This document shows positions 27,306-36,656 of a DNA stretch of 64,000 nt, one piece after another. Origin of the DNA: Streptomyces sp. CoH27 (GTDB taxonomy: Bacteria; Actinomycetota; Actinomycetes; Streptomycetales; Streptomycetaceae); NCBI RefSeq assembly GCF_020181035.1, contig NZ_JAIQYY010000003.1, positions 35,439 to 99,438 on the forward strand, written 5' to 3'. The translations under genes were made by a program, and so were the position numbers. Position 1 is the first letter of the stretch. Every line of letters starts with the position of its first letter. The notes under the pieces were generated by a model that had not been told where the DNA came from, ran no database searches, and saw only the letters and a list, made by a program, of their open reading frames with translations.

Positions 27306-27471
27306 ACTCCGTTATCACGCTCCGTGGTCAAATTGCCTGTCGAATCCGAATTGTTGTCCACAAATTTCCGTTCAGCACTGGCTTTTCGTCTGATGTACCC
27401 TCACTCTGGGTAGTGGACACGGTAGTTCACGCGGACGTGCGAGAAAGCATGTGGAGGGACGGGGGCGACGT

Positions 27472-27960
27472 ATGGATGCGATACGGCTCATCCTCGCGAG
27501 CAGGCGAGCCCTGGCGAACAGCGCGGACGCAGGCGAAATCATGGCGGAGGTCTGGCAGGCCCAGTCCCTGGCCCAGGCGATCGGCAGCCGGCTCGCGGTC
27601 TCCGGTCCGCCGGAGCTGCGCGGCGAGGCGCTCGGCCTGACGGAGCTGGCGGGCCGGGGCTGCGGCGTCCTCGACCCGCCCGAACTCGACCCCGGCGATC
27701 TGCGCGCCGCCCAGCTCACCGAGCTGGACGACGCCCGTGAGACCCTGCTCTGCCTCGGGGGTCTGCTCGGCGAGGTCGGCATCGCCCTGGTCGGCGTCGC
27801 GAGTTCCGCCGCCGACGAGACGACGTACTGGCAGTGCATGGAGGCCATCGACGCGGCCGACGAGTCCCGCGACCGCGTCCTGGAGATGCTGCGCAAACTG
27901 GCCGCGCGCGAGGAGGTGTTACGGGAGAGCGGGAACGAGAACAGCCCTTCCGGCGTGTGA
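27472..27960 (+). CDS. DUF6099 family protein
   Basis: 162 residues, all-helical. I recognise the DUF6099 pattern of Streptomyces: MDAIRLILASRRALANSADA, AWQAQ-like WQAQSLAQAIGSRLAV and the centre GRGCGVLDPPELDPGDLRAA. Function unknown. ATG 27472 is preferred, with GGGGG six bases upstream; GTG 27451 is an in-frame alternative. The gap before it (27306-27471) is notably AT-richer than its surroundings and should contain the promoter. Confidence 0.75.
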   Translation: MDAIRLILASRRALANSADAGEIMAEVWQAQSLAQAIGSRLAVSGPPELRGEALGLTELAGRGCGVLDPPELDPGDLRAAQLTELDDARETLLCLGGLLGEVGIALVGVASSAADETTYWQCMEAIDAADESRDRVLEMLRKLAAREEVLRESGNENSPSGV

Positions 27961-28019
27961 GGACGAGGGGCGCAAGGCCCGAAGCGGGGTCCGGGGGCGG
28001 CCGCCCCCAGTACGGTGCC

Positions 28020-28166
28020 TCAGCCGAGGCCGGCTTCCTCGGTGCCGCTCTGACCGGCATGCAGATCCGCCAGCTCCGACAGATCCGCGTTCAACGCGGC
28101 CATCAGCTCTTCCATCTGCTCCAGCAGCCCCTTCGGCTGCCCGTCGGAGCCACTCTCTTCGGACAC
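28020..28166 (-). CDS. Small acidic protein, 48 residues
   Basis: Chosen because AGGAGG lies five bases before GTG 28166, an excellent ribosome site. The product reads SEESGSDGQPKGLLEQMEEL followed by a short amphipathic helix with regular acidic and hydrophobic residues (NADLSELADLHAG). No signal or membrane helix. Could be a small regulator or coiled-coil partner. No family recognised. Confidence 0.6.
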   Translation of the reverse strand: MSEESGSDGQPKGLLEQMEELMAALNADLSELADLHAGQSGTEEAGLG

Positions 28167-28401
28167 TACGGCCTCCTCGGCCTCCGGCCCGGCAGGCCGG
28201 CGCGGTGACGCGCGACGGCGGCCACCGCCCGGCGCGGGTGCCGGACGGTCCGGCTCCGACGTCCCAACGATCATCACCGGGGCCGGTCACTGGCCCGCGC
28301 GGCGCCCACGGCGTCCCGCTCCGATTTACACCCGACCGGGGACCGCCGCACCTGGCGGTACCGGCGAGGTTGACGCGGGTCGCGGCAGGCAGGATGGGTG
28401 T

Positions 28402-29325
28402 ATGGACCTTCGAATCTTCACCGAGCCCCAGCAGGGGGCCACCTACGACACCTTGCTCACCGTGGCGAAGGCCACCGAGGACCTCGGCTTCGACGCCTTC
28501 TTCCGCTCCGACCACTACCTCCGCATGGGCAGCACGGACGGTCTGCCCGGGCCCACGGACGCCTGGATCACCCTGGCCGGCCTCGCCCGTGAGACCCAGC
28601 GGATCCGCCTCGGCACACTGATGACGGCCGGCACCTTCCGGCTGCCCGGTGTGCTCGCCATCCAGGTCGCCCAGGTCGACCAGATGTCCGGCGGCCGGGT
28701 GGAGCTGGGCCTCGGCGCCGGCTGGTTCGAGGAGGAGCACAAGGCGTACGGCATCCCGTTCCCGAAGGAGAAGTTCGCCCGGCTGGAGGAGCAGCTCGCG
28801 ATCGTCACCGGGCTGTGGGCCACCGAGGTCGGCAAGACCTTCGACTTCCACGGCACCTACTACGACCTCACCGAGTCGCCCGCGCTGCCCAAGCCCGCCC
28901 AGGGCAAGGTCCCGGTGCTCATCGGCGGTCACGGGGCGACGCGCACGCCGCGGCTGGCCGCGAAGTACGCCGACGAGTTCAACATCCCGTTCGCCTCCGT
29001 CGAGGACAGCGAGCGGCAGTTCGGCCGGGTGCGGGCCGCCGCCGAGGAGGCCGGCCGGCGCGCGGACGAGCTGACGTACTCCAACGCGCTCGTGGTCTGC
29101 GTCGGCAAGGACGACCAGGAGGTCGCCCGCCGCGCCGCCGCGATCGGCCGTGAGGTGGACGAGCTGAAGGCCAACGGCCTGGCGGGCTCCCCGGCCGAGG
29201 TCGTCGACAAGATCGGCCGGTACGCCGCGATCGGCTCCCGGCGGATCTACCTCCAGATCCTGGACCTGGCCGACCTGGACCACCTGGAACTGATCTCCGC
29301 CCAGGTGCAGTCGCAGCTGTCGTAA
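28402..29325 (+). CDS. F420-dependent LLM-class oxidoreductase
   Basis: 307 residues, luciferase-like TIM barrel. Motifs: DAFFRSDHYLRMG (cofactor-binding), RIRLGTLMTAGTFRLPGVLA, and GRVELGLGAGWFEEEHKAYG. The family typically uses coenzyme F420 and in Streptomyces works on diverse substrates; the substrate here is unknown. A perfect hairpin terminator directly follows. Confidence 0.88.
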   Translation: MDLRIFTEPQQGATYDTLLTVAKATEDLGFDAFFRSDHYLRMGSTDGLPGPTDAWITLAGLARETQRIRLGTLMTAGTFRLPGVLAIQVAQVDQMSGGRVELGLGAGWFEEEHKAYGIPFPKEKFARLEEQLAIVTGLWATEVGKTFDFHGTYYDLTESPALPKPAQGKVPVLIGGHGATRTPRLAAKYADEFNIPFASVEDSERQFGRVRAAAEEAGRRADELTYSNALVVCVGKDDQEVARRAAAIGREVDELKANGLAGSPAEVVDKIGRYAAIGSRRIYLQILDLADLDHLELISAQVQSQLS

Positions 29326-29331
29326 GGAGCC

Positions 29332-29374
29332 GGAGGGCATCCCGGTGTCCGGCGCCGGCCCCGGGATGCCCTCC
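29332..29374 (+). terminator. Intrinsic hairpin terminator
   Basis: GGAGGGCATCCCGG (29332-29345) pairs perfectly with CCGGGATGCCCTCC (29361-29374). The 14-bp stem starts 7 bases after the oxidoreductase stop; no U-tract, as usual in Streptomyces. Confidence 0.85.
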
Positions 29375-29402
29375 TGGTGGCGGTATGTGATGGAGTATCG
29401 GC

Positions 29403-30341
29403 ATGGGATCGGGCATCTACGTCCACGCGTTCCGCGACGGCGCCATCGTGCCGATGGACGCCGCGGCCGTCCGCGAGGTGCTGGCGCCGTACGCGCCGTA
29501 CGACGTCCCGGACGGTGAGCCGGTCGAATGGGTGCGGGCCGCCGACGGCAGCGACGCCGACGTCTATCTGCACCACGGGGTGTCGTTCGACCGGCCGGGC
29601 CCCGGTGTGCTGGACATCGTCGCCGAACTGGCCCGCCGCACCGGCGCGGCGATCGTGCTGCCGGCGGATCCCACGGTGATCGTGACCAGCGAGGCGGACG
29701 TAGGGCAGCTGCCGCAGGAGCTGCGCGCGCGGGCGGTCGTGGTGCCGCCCGCCGCGCTGACCGGGCAGGCGATCGAACAGGTCGTCAGACCGCGGCCGGA
29801 ACCCCGGCGCCGGCCGCTGCTGCCGCCGTTCCCCTACCACCCCGACCCGGTGGCCACCGGCTCGGTCACCGCCGCCGACGAGCCGTGCGTGTGCTGCGGA
29901 CACGACCAGGGCTGGATCTACACCGGCCCGGTGCACGGCGAGGCCGTACCGGACGGGCGCCTGTGCCCGTACTGCGTCGCGTACGGCACCGCGGCCCAGC
30001 GGCTCGGGGTGTTCTTCAACGACGTCGAGGCGGGCCGGATGCCGGACGAGGCGGCCCGGCAGATCTGCGAGCGCACCCCCGGCTTCGCCACCTGGCAGGA
30101 CTGGGGCTGGCCCGAGCACTGCGGCGACGGCGCGGTCTTCCTCGGCGCGGCGGGCGCCCGGGAACTGCGGGCCTACCCGGACGCGCTCGACGAACTGCGC
30201 GGGCAGTGCGCCGAGTGGGGCTGGGCGGCCGGCCCCACCGAGGAGTTCCTCGCGGCGCTCGACCAGGACGGTCAGCCGACCGGGTACCTCTTCCGCTGCC
30301 GCATCTGCGGGACACATCTCGCCCGGGCCGACTTCACCTGA
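29403..30341 (+). CDS. CbrC (UPF0167) domain protein with N-terminal extra domain
   Basis: 312 residues in two parts. Residues about 155-312 match CbrC, named for colicin E2 resistance: CVCCGHDQGWIYTGPVHG, LCPYCVAYGTAAQRLGVFF, RTPGFATWQDWGWPEHCGDG, and a final CRICGTHLAR. The three CxxC pairs suggest zinc binding. Residues 1-120 form a separate domain (YVHAFRDGAIVPMDAAAVRE) that I do not recognise as CbrC. The fusion may be an immunity or stress adaptor. Confidence 0.8.
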   Translation: MGSGIYVHAFRDGAIVPMDAAAVREVLAPYAPYDVPDGEPVEWVRAADGSDADVYLHHGVSFDRPGPGVLDIVAELARRTGAAIVLPADPTVIVTSEADVGQLPQELRARAVVVPPAALTGQAIEQVVRPRPEPRRRPLLPPFPYHPDPVATGSVTAADEPCVCCGHDQGWIYTGPVHGEAVPDGRLCPYCVAYGTAAQRLGVFFNDVEAGRMPDEAARQICERTPGFATWQDWGWPEHCGDGAVFLGAAGARELRAYPDALDELRGQCAEWGWAAGPTEEFLAALDQDGQPTGYLFRCRICGTHLARADFT

Positions 30342-30438
30342 GGCCGGACGCGCGGAGGTGGGACCGCTGTGCACGCCGTAGGGCGGAACTGTGGGCTCCA
30401 TCACAGCGCCCAAGATCCGGGCCTGATCGGATGAGCCC

Positions 30439-31377
30439 GTGCGCAAAGTCCTGCCTCTCGCCCTCGCCGGCCTCTTCGCCGTGTCGGCCTGCCGGTTCGC
30501 CGGTGGCGACGACGACCCCGCCGGCGAGGCCCACCGTCTCAACACCAGGGCGGCTCTCCCGCTGCACGCGTACCTCGCGGACTCAACCTCGCCCGGCGCC
30601 GAGGACGTCGGCAGGGCCCAGTGGATCCTCGCCAAGACGTGCATGGTCCGGCTCGGCTTCTCCGGTTTCGTGGTGCTCGACACCAAGAGCGTCGAGTCGA
30701 CCTACCCGGAACGGCCGGGCACACTCGACCTCACCGCGTTCGGCGACGACAGTCCGTACGGGGTGGACGACCCCGGCCTGGCCTCCGAGCACGGCTACCA
30801 CCAGCCCAAGGCGGCGGGCTCCGCCCAGAGCCAGGAGTGGCCGGTCGACCAGTTCCTCGCCCTCACCGGCGAGTTCCAGCCCGGGGACAGCCGGCTCGCG
30901 CACGGACACCGCATCCCCGAGGGCGGCTGCCTGGGCCAGGCGATGCGGACGATCTACGACGCTCCGCCCACGGCGGCGAAGGTCGGCATCGTGAACCTCA
31001 GGAGTTACGACTCCCTGGCCATGCAGCTCTGGTACCAGTCCCACCAGGAGGCCCAGAAGGACCCGGCCTGGAAGAAGGCCGACCGCGCCTGGGCGGACTG
31101 CATGAAGAAGCAGGGTCTGCACTACTCCGGCCCGGACAAGGCGGCCGCGGACTTCGCCTGGTACAGGACGGAGCAGCCCTCCGCCAAGGAGAAGAAGACG
31201 GCCGCCGCCGACGCGAGGTGCAAGCTCGACACCGGGTACATCCCGGCCGCCCACGCCCTCGACACGCGCACCCAGAAGGCCGCCATCGACAGGAACAAGC
31301 AGAAGCTGGACGACCTGCGGGCCACACAGGAGCGGGCCGTGCGCAACGCCCGGACGATCATCGCCAAGGAGCCGTGA
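30439..31377 (+). CDS. Lipoprotein of unknown function
   Basis: 312 residues. A short signal peptide ends in the lipobox AVSACRF (Cys at 18), so the product is anchored outside the membrane. The mature part has pairs of cysteines (AKTCMVRLGFSGF; GGCLGQAM; WADCMKKQGLHYSG; DARCKLDTGY) and a lysine-rich helical C-terminus. This is a common Streptomyces secreted plan with no assigned role. GTG 30439 start. Confidence 0.85.
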   Translation: MRKVLPLALAGLFAVSACRFAGGDDDPAGEAHRLNTRAALPLHAYLADSTSPGAEDVGRAQWILAKTCMVRLGFSGFVVLDTKSVESTYPERPGTLDLTAFGDDSPYGVDDPGLASEHGYHQPKAAGSAQSQEWPVDQFLALTGEFQPGDSRLAHGHRIPEGGCLGQAMRTIYDAPPTAAKVGIVNLRSYDSLAMQLWYQSHQEAQKDPAWKKADRAWADCMKKQGLHYSGPDKAAADFAWYRTEQPSAKEKKTAAADARCKLDTGYIPAAHALDTRTQKAAIDRNKQKLDDLRATQERAVRNARTIIAKEP

Positions 31378-31429
31378 CGAACGGGAAAACCGGTGGTCGC
31401 CGGGGTCGGAGACCGGAACAATCGGACGC

Positions 31430-32920
31430 GTGTTCCTGACGATCTCGACGCGCGGCGACGCCGCCCACCCGGCCACCGACCTGGGGTACCTGCTGCACAA
31501 GCACCCTGGCAAGGCGCAGAAGTTCTCCACGTCCTACGGCACCGCCCATGTCTTCTACCCCGAGGCGGACGATCAGCGCTGCACGGCCGCGCTGCTGCTG
31601 GAGATCGACACGGTCGCGCTGGTCCGGCGCGGCAAGGGCAAGGGCCGTGGCGGCGCGCCCGACGCGGCGCTCGCGCAGTACGTCAACGACCGCCCCTACG
31701 CAGCCTCCTCGCTGCTCGCGGTCGCGCTGAGCGGTGTCTTCTCCAGCGCCGTGCGCGGGGTGTGCGCCGCGCGTCCCGAACTCCCCGGTCAGACACGGCC
31801 GTTGCGCATCGAGGTGCCCGCACTGCCCGCACGGGGCGGTCCGGGTCTCGTGCACCGGCTTTTCGAGCCCCTCGGCTGGACGGTGTCCGCCGAACCGGTG
31901 CCCCTCGACACCGAGTTCCCCGAGTGGGGCGACTCGCGCTACGTCCGGCTCGTCCTGGAGTCGGAGAAGCTGACCCTCGCCGAGGCGCTGCGCCATCTGT
32001 ACGTGCTGCTGCCGGTCCTCGACGACGCCAAGCACTACTGGGTCGCCTCCGACGAGGTCGACAAACTGCTGCGCGCGGGCGAGGGCTGGCTGCCCGGACA
32101 CCCCGAACAGCGGCTCATCACCACCCGGTATCTCACCCGCCGCTGGTCGCTGGCCCGGCAGGCGACCGAGCGGCTGGAGCTGGTCCGGCTCGCCGAGGCC
32201 GACGACAGCGAGGTCGAGGAGATCGACAACGCCGTCGCCGAGGAGACGGAGACCGAGGAGAAGCCGACCCCGCTGGCCGTGCAGCGCCGCGAGGCGATCC
32301 TCGCCGCGCTGCGCGCCCACGGCGCCGCCCGGGTCCTCGATCTCGGCTGCGGACAGGGCGAGTTGGTGCGGGAACTGCTGAAGGACCCCCGGTTCACGGA
32401 GATCGTCGGACTCGACGTGTCCGTGCGGGCCCTCACGATCGCCGCGCGCCGGCTGAAGCTGGACCGCATGGGGGAGCGGCAGGCCTCCCGGGTCCGGCTC
32501 CTGCAGGGCTCCCTCGCCTACACCGACAAGCGTCTGAAGGGCTACGACGCGGCCGTGCTCAGCGAGGTGATCGAGCACCTCGACCTGCCCCGGCTGCCCG
32601 CCCTGGAGTACGCGGTGTTCGGCGCCGCCCGCCCCCGCACGGTCCTCGTGACCACCCCGAACGTCGAGTACAACGTCCGCTGGGAGACCCTGCCCGCCGG
32701 CCATGTCCGGCACGGCGACCACCGCTTCGAGTGGACCCGCGAGGAGTTCCGCGCCTGGGCCGGCCGGGTCGCCGGACTCCACGGCTACGACGTCGAGTTC
32801 GTCCCCGTGGGACCGGACGACCCCGAGGTCGGCCCGCCCACCCAGATGGCCATTTTTGAAATGAGCACAGCCGAAATGATCACACCCACGCTCGGCGCGA
32901 AGGAGGCGAAGGCGGCATGA
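31430..32920 (+). CDS. hen1: 3'-terminal RNA ribose 2'-O-methyltransferase Hen1
   Basis: 496 residues. The N-terminal half (1-250) is the bacterial Hen1 domain that activates the Pnkp ligase; the C-terminal half is a methyltransferase with VLDLGCGQGELVRELL (about 303-318) and the metal-binding AVLSEVIEHLDLPRLPALEY. It 2'-O-methylates the 3' end of a cleaved RNA so that the repaired junction cannot be cut again. Its stop overlaps the pnkp start (ATGA). GTG 31430; no ribosome site, so possibly leaderless. Confidence 0.93.
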   Translation: MFLTISTRGDAAHPATDLGYLLHKHPGKAQKFSTSYGTAHVFYPEADDQRCTAALLLEIDTVALVRRGKGKGRGGAPDAALAQYVNDRPYAASSLLAVALSGVFSSAVRGVCAARPELPGQTRPLRIEVPALPARGGPGLVHRLFEPLGWTVSAEPVPLDTEFPEWGDSRYVRLVLESEKLTLAEALRHLYVLLPVLDDAKHYWVASDEVDKLLRAGEGWLPGHPEQRLITTRYLTRRWSLARQATERLELVRLAEADDSEVEEIDNAVAEETETEEKPTPLAVQRREAILAALRAHGAARVLDLGCGQGELVRELLKDPRFTEIVGLDVSVRALTIAARRLKLDRMGERQASRVRLLQGSLAYTDKRLKGYDAAVLSEVIEHLDLPRLPALEYAVFGAARPRTVLVTTPNVEYNVRWETLPAGHVRHGDHRFEWTREEFRAWAGRVAGLHGYDVEFVPVGPDDPEVGPPTQMAIFEMSTAEMITPTLGAKEAKAA

Positions 32921-35457
32921 CCGGCAAGACCGACGGGCGGGTCCTCCCCGTCACCGACCTCTCCCTCGTCGTCCTCGTCGGCGCCTCCGGCTCCGGCAAG
33001 TCCACCTTCGCCCGACGGCACTTCAAGCCCACCGAGGTGATCTCCTCCGACTTCTGCCGCGGCCTCGTCTCCGACGACGAGAACGACCAGAGCGCGACCC
33101 GGGACGCCTTCGACGTGCTGCACTACATCGCCGGCAAGCGGCTGGCCGCCGGCCGCCGCACGGTCGTGGACGCCACCAGCGTGCAGCAGGACAGCCGGCG
33201 GCAGCTGATCGAGCTGGCGCGGACGTACGACGTGCTGCCCATCGCCATCGTGCTCGACGTGCCCGAGGAGGTGTGCGCCGAGCGCAACGCGGCCCGCACC
33301 GACCGCGCCGACATGCCCCGCCGGGTCATCCAGCGGCACATCCGCGAACTGCGCCGCTCCGTCCGGCACTTGGAGCGCGAGGGCTTCCGCAAGGTACACG
33401 TTCTGCGCGGAGTCGCGGAGGTCGACGCCGCCACCGTCGTCACCGAGAAGCGCTTCAACGACCTCACGCACCTCACCGGCCCGTTCGACATCATCGGCGA
33501 CATCCACGGCTGCGCCGCCGAACTGGAGTCCCTGCTGGCCAAGTTGGGCTACGCGGACGGCGTGCACCCCGAGGGCCGTACAGCCGTCTTCGTCGGCGAC
33601 CTGGTCGACCGCGGCCCCGACTCCCCGGGCGTGCTGCGCCGGGTGATGTCGATGGTCGGCTCCGGCAACGCGCTGTGCGTGCCGGGCAACCACGAGAACA
33701 AGTACGGCCGCTACCTCAAGGGCCGCAAGGTCCAGCACACCCACGGGCTCGCCGAGACCATCGCCCAGATGGAGGGCGAGAGCGAGGAGTTCAAGGCCGA
33801 GGTGCGCCGCTTCCTGGACGGGCTGGTCAGCCACTACGTCCTCGACGGCGGCAAGCTGGTCGTCTGCCACGCCGGCCTGCCCGAGAAGTACCACGGCCGC
33901 ACCTCCGGCCGGGTCCGCTCGCACGCCCTGTACGGCGACACCACCGGCGAGACCGACGAGTTCGGACTGCCGGTGCGCTATCCCTGGGCGGAGGACTACC
34001 GGGGCCGCGCGGCCGTCGTCTACGGACACACCCCGGTCCCGGAAGCAAGCTGGCTCAACAACACCATCTGCCTGGACACCGGCGCCGTCTTCGGCGGCAA
34101 GCTCACCGCGCTGCGCTGGCCGGAGCGCGAGCTGGTGGACGTACCGGCCGAGCGGGTCTGGTACGAGCCGACGAGGCCGCTGCGCTCCGAGGCGCCCGGC
34201 GGGCACGACGGCCGGCCGCTGGACCTGGCCGACGTGTACGGCCGCAGGGCCGTGGAGACCCGGCACGCGGGCAGGGTCGCGGTGCGCGAGGAGAACGCGG
34301 CGGCGGCCCTGGAGGTCATGAGCCGGTTCGCGATCGACCCGCGCCTGCTGCCGTACCTCCCGCCGACCATGGCGCCGACGGCGACGTCGCAGGTGGAAGC
34401 CTACTTGGAGCATCCGGAGGAGGCCTTCGCGCAGTACGCGCGGGACGGGGTCGCGCGGGTCGTGTGCGAGGAGAAGCACATGGGCTCGCGAGCCGTGGCC
34501 CTCGTGTGCCGGGACGCGGCGGCTGCCGCGCGGCGGTTCGGGGTGGACGGACCCACGGGTTCCCTCTACACCCGCACCGGGCGGCCGTTCTTCGACGACG
34601 AGCGGATGACCGAGGAGATCCTCGGCCGGCTGCGCTCGGCGATCGGGAGCGCCGGGCTCTGGGACGAACTGGCCACGGACTGGCTGCTGTTGGACGCCGA
34701 GCTGATGCCGTGGTCGCTGAAGGCCTCGGGTCTGCTGCGCGGTCAGTACGCGGCCGTGGGTGCGGCCTCGGGCGCGGTGTTCCCGGGCGCGCTGGCCGCT
34801 CTGGAGGCCGCTGCGGCGCGCGGCACCGACCTGGACGGCCTGCTGGACCGCCAGCGCGAACGCGCCGCCGACGCGGCCGCGTTCACCGGCGCCTACCGCC
34901 GCTACTGCTGGACCACCGACGGCCTGGACGGCGTACGCCTGGCCCCCTTCCAGCTGCTGGCCGTCCAGGGCCGCAGCCTCGCCACGCTGCCGCACGACGA
35001 GCAACTGGCCCTGCTCGACCGCCTGGTGGAGCACGACGGCACCGGACTCCTCCAGACCACCAGAAGGCTGTACGTCGACACCGGCGAGGCGGAGTCGGTC
35101 CGCGCGGGCGTCGACTGGTGGCTGGAGATGACCGGCCGCGGCGGCGAGGGCATGGTGGTCAAGCCGCTCGGCGCGCTCGTCCGGGACGGCGACGGCAGGC
35201 TGGTCCAGCCCGGCATCAAGTGCCGGGGCCGGGAGTACCTGCGGATCATCTACGGCCCCGAGTACACCCGGCCGGACAACCTGGCCCGGCTGCGGGGGCG
35301 GTTCCTGAACCACAAGCGGTCCCTCGCCCTGCGCGAGTACGCCCTCGGCCTGGAGGCCCTGGACCGGCTCGCCGACGGGGAGCCGCTGTGGCGGGTGCAC
35401 GAGGCGGTGTTCGGGGTGCTGGCCCTGGAGTCGGAGCCGGTGGACCCGCGGTTGTGA
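32917..35457 (+). CDS. pnkp: Polynucleotide kinase-phosphatase (RNA repair) Pnkp
   Basis: 846 residues, three modules as in the Clostridium enzyme. Kinase: P-loop GASGSGKST (22-30). Binuclear metallophosphatase: DIIGDIHGC, GDLVDRG and GNHENKYG (about 190-265). C-terminal ligase/adenylyltransferase: CEEKHMGSRAV with the AMP-accepting Lys at about 520, and late GGEGMVVKPLG. It heals both ends of broken RNA and, together with Hen1, seals it. Translationally coupled to hen1. Confidence 0.94.
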   Translation: MTGKTDGRVLPVTDLSLVVLVGASGSGKSTFARRHFKPTEVISSDFCRGLVSDDENDQSATRDAFDVLHYIAGKRLAAGRRTVVDATSVQQDSRRQLIELARTYDVLPIAIVLDVPEEVCAERNAARTDRADMPRRVIQRHIRELRRSVRHLEREGFRKVHVLRGVAEVDAATVVTEKRFNDLTHLTGPFDIIGDIHGCAAELESLLAKLGYADGVHPEGRTAVFVGDLVDRGPDSPGVLRRVMSMVGSGNALCVPGNHENKYGRYLKGRKVQHTHGLAETIAQMEGESEEFKAEVRRFLDGLVSHYVLDGGKLVVCHAGLPEKYHGRTSGRVRSHALYGDTTGETDEFGLPVRYPWAEDYRGRAAVVYGHTPVPEASWLNNTICLDTGAVFGGKLTALRWPERELVDVPAERVWYEPTRPLRSEAPGGHDGRPLDLADVYGRRAVETRHAGRVAVREENAAAALEVMSRFAIDPRLLPYLPPTMAPTATSQVEAYLEHPEEAFAQYARDGVARVVCEEKHMGSRAVALVCRDAAAAARRFGVDGPTGSLYTRTGRPFFDDERMTEEILGRLRSAIGSAGLWDELATDWLLLDAELMPWSLKASGLLRGQYAAVGAASGAVFPGALAALEAAAARGTDLDGLLDRQRERAADAAAFTGAYRRYCWTTDGLDGVRLAPFQLLAVQGRSLATLPHDEQLALLDRLVEHDGTGLLQTTRRLYVDTGEAESVRAGVDWWLEMTGRGGEGMVVKPLGALVRDGDGRLVQPGIKCRGREYLRIIYGPEYTRPDNLARLRGRFLNHKRSLALREYALGLEALDRLADGEPLWRVHEAVFGVLALESEPVDPRL

Positions 35458-35463
35458 GGCAGG

Positions 35464-36363
35464 TCAGCCGACCAGCCGCAGCCGCTGCTCGCACACCCCG
35501 ACGCGGATCGTCTGCCCCCAGGTCAGCTGGAGCGCGTCCGTCTCGATGCCGTCGCCGAAGGCGATGAGGCGGTCGGACTCGACGGTGACGGTCAGCGCCG
35601 CCGGGGCCGCGAGTTCGCCGGCCACCAGGCTCGTCCCGGTGGCCGGTGACGGCCAGGCCTCGCGGACGAACCACACCAGCCGGTCCTCGGTGGGGGAGGG
35701 CAGCGCGATCCGGCTGCCCCGCTCCTGCCACACGGAGCGGAGCCAGCCGGTCGCGCCGGTGCCGGTTCCCACCAGCACCCCGGAGGAAGCCTGGGCCTCG
35801 ACGACACCCCCGTCGTCCTCCAGGCCCAGGCGGTATCGGGCGGTCTGATGACCGGCCGTGCCCAGGAAGATCTCGTTGAGCGCCAGCAGCCGCTGGGTGT
35901 CGTCGGCGACGGCCTCCACCATGGTGAGCTCGTCCACCGAAGAGCCCGAACCGCCCGCGGAGGCCAGCATCCTGGCCGCGTCGCCGGGCCGGTGCCGTAC
36001 CAGCACACCCGGGTTGCGGCCGGGGTCGGTGTCGATGCCGATCACCGGCTGGCCGGTCAGGTACTTGGCGGCGTTCGCGACCAGCCCGTCCTGCCCGATC
36101 ACCACGACCACGTCCTCGGGCGCGAACAGGAACCGGTCCAGGTCGCCCCGTTCCACCCGCGCCTGACGCCACGTCAACGGAACCGCCGAGGTCACCTCGG
36201 CCAGCGCGGCGCGGGCGCGGCGGTGGCGCGCGGCGACCTCCTCGATGTCCCGGCCCCGGGAGGCGAGGAAGAACGCGGCCTGGCCGTGCGTGCCGTGCCG
36301 GGCGACCAGCTCCTCGTACTCCGTGGTGCGGTGGACCAGCACGGCGCGCGGGGCGAGGCTCAT
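35464..36363 (-). CDS. NAD kinase-like protein
   Basis: 299 residues. The ATP-NAD kinase fold is indicated by VVVIGQDGLVANAAKYLTGQ (GGDG-type loop, here GQDG), PVIGIDTDPGRNPGVLV, and VGTGTGATGWLRSVW (the second glycine-rich segment). The GGDG motif of true NAD kinases is changed to GQDG, so activity or substrate may differ. ATG 36363 overlaps the preceding small frame by ATGA, but the same frame stays open upstream without a start codon. Convergent with pnkp (6-base gap). Confidence 0.78.
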   Translation of the reverse strand: MSLAPRAVLVHRTTEYEELVARHGTHGQAAFFLASRGRDIEEVAARHRRARAALAEVTSAVPLTWRQARVERGDLDRFLFAPEDVVVVIGQDGLVANAAKYLTGQPVIGIDTDPGRNPGVLVRHRPGDAARMLASAGGSGSSVDELTMVEAVADDTQRLLALNEIFLGTAGHQTARYRLGLEDDGGVVEAQASSGVLVGTGTGATGWLRSVWQERGSRIALPSPTEDRLVWFVREAWPSPATGTSLVAGELAAPAALTVTVESDRLIAFGDGIETDALQLTWGQTIRVGVCEQRLRLVG

Positions 36364-36656
36364 CGGGTTGCTCCGGGGGTGGGCCCGGGCCTGCTCGGGG
36401 CTGTGCTGCGGGGAGTGGTGCGTGCCGAAGCGAGGTCTGCCGCCGAGGGACGTGAGCGAGGCGTCGAGGTCGAGGCAGACCCGCAGCGGGTGACCGCCCG
36501 GGTGAGCGAGGCGACGGCCACCGGGCCGGCCCTGGGCCGCGGCGGGGTGCCGGGCGTCCGGCCTGCTCTCGGGGCGCGCCCGGCGGGCGGCGGGGTCCCG
36601 GGCGTCCGGCCGGCCCCCGGGGCGCGCCGGGCGGGCGGCGCCGGGGTGCGGCTCAT
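36360..36656 (-). CDS. Possible 98-residue Pro/Arg-rich protein
   Basis: An open frame that begins exactly at the SPFH stop (ATGA overlap at 36653-36656) and ends exactly at the NAD-kinase-like start (ATGA at 36360-36363). It encodes a basic Arg/Pro/Ala/Thr protein whose first half includes part of the 48-bp repeats. The double coupling favours a real gene; against it, third-position GC weakens in the second half and no fold is apparent. Confidence 0.45.
   Translation of the reverse strand: MSRTPAPPARRAPGAGRTPGTPPPAGRAPRAGRTPGTPPRPRAGPVAVASLTRAVTRCGSASTSTPRSRPSAADLASARTTPRSTAPSRPGPTPGATR
36544..36639. repeat. 48-bp direct repeat, two copies
   Basis: GGGGTGCCGGGCGTCCGG... at 36544-36591 recurs as GGGGTCCCGGGCGTCCGG... 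at 36592-36639 with a few changes. The 48-base period is a multiple of three, so it repeats 16 residues of the 98-codon frame (RTPGTPP...AGRAP). Confidence 0.85.
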
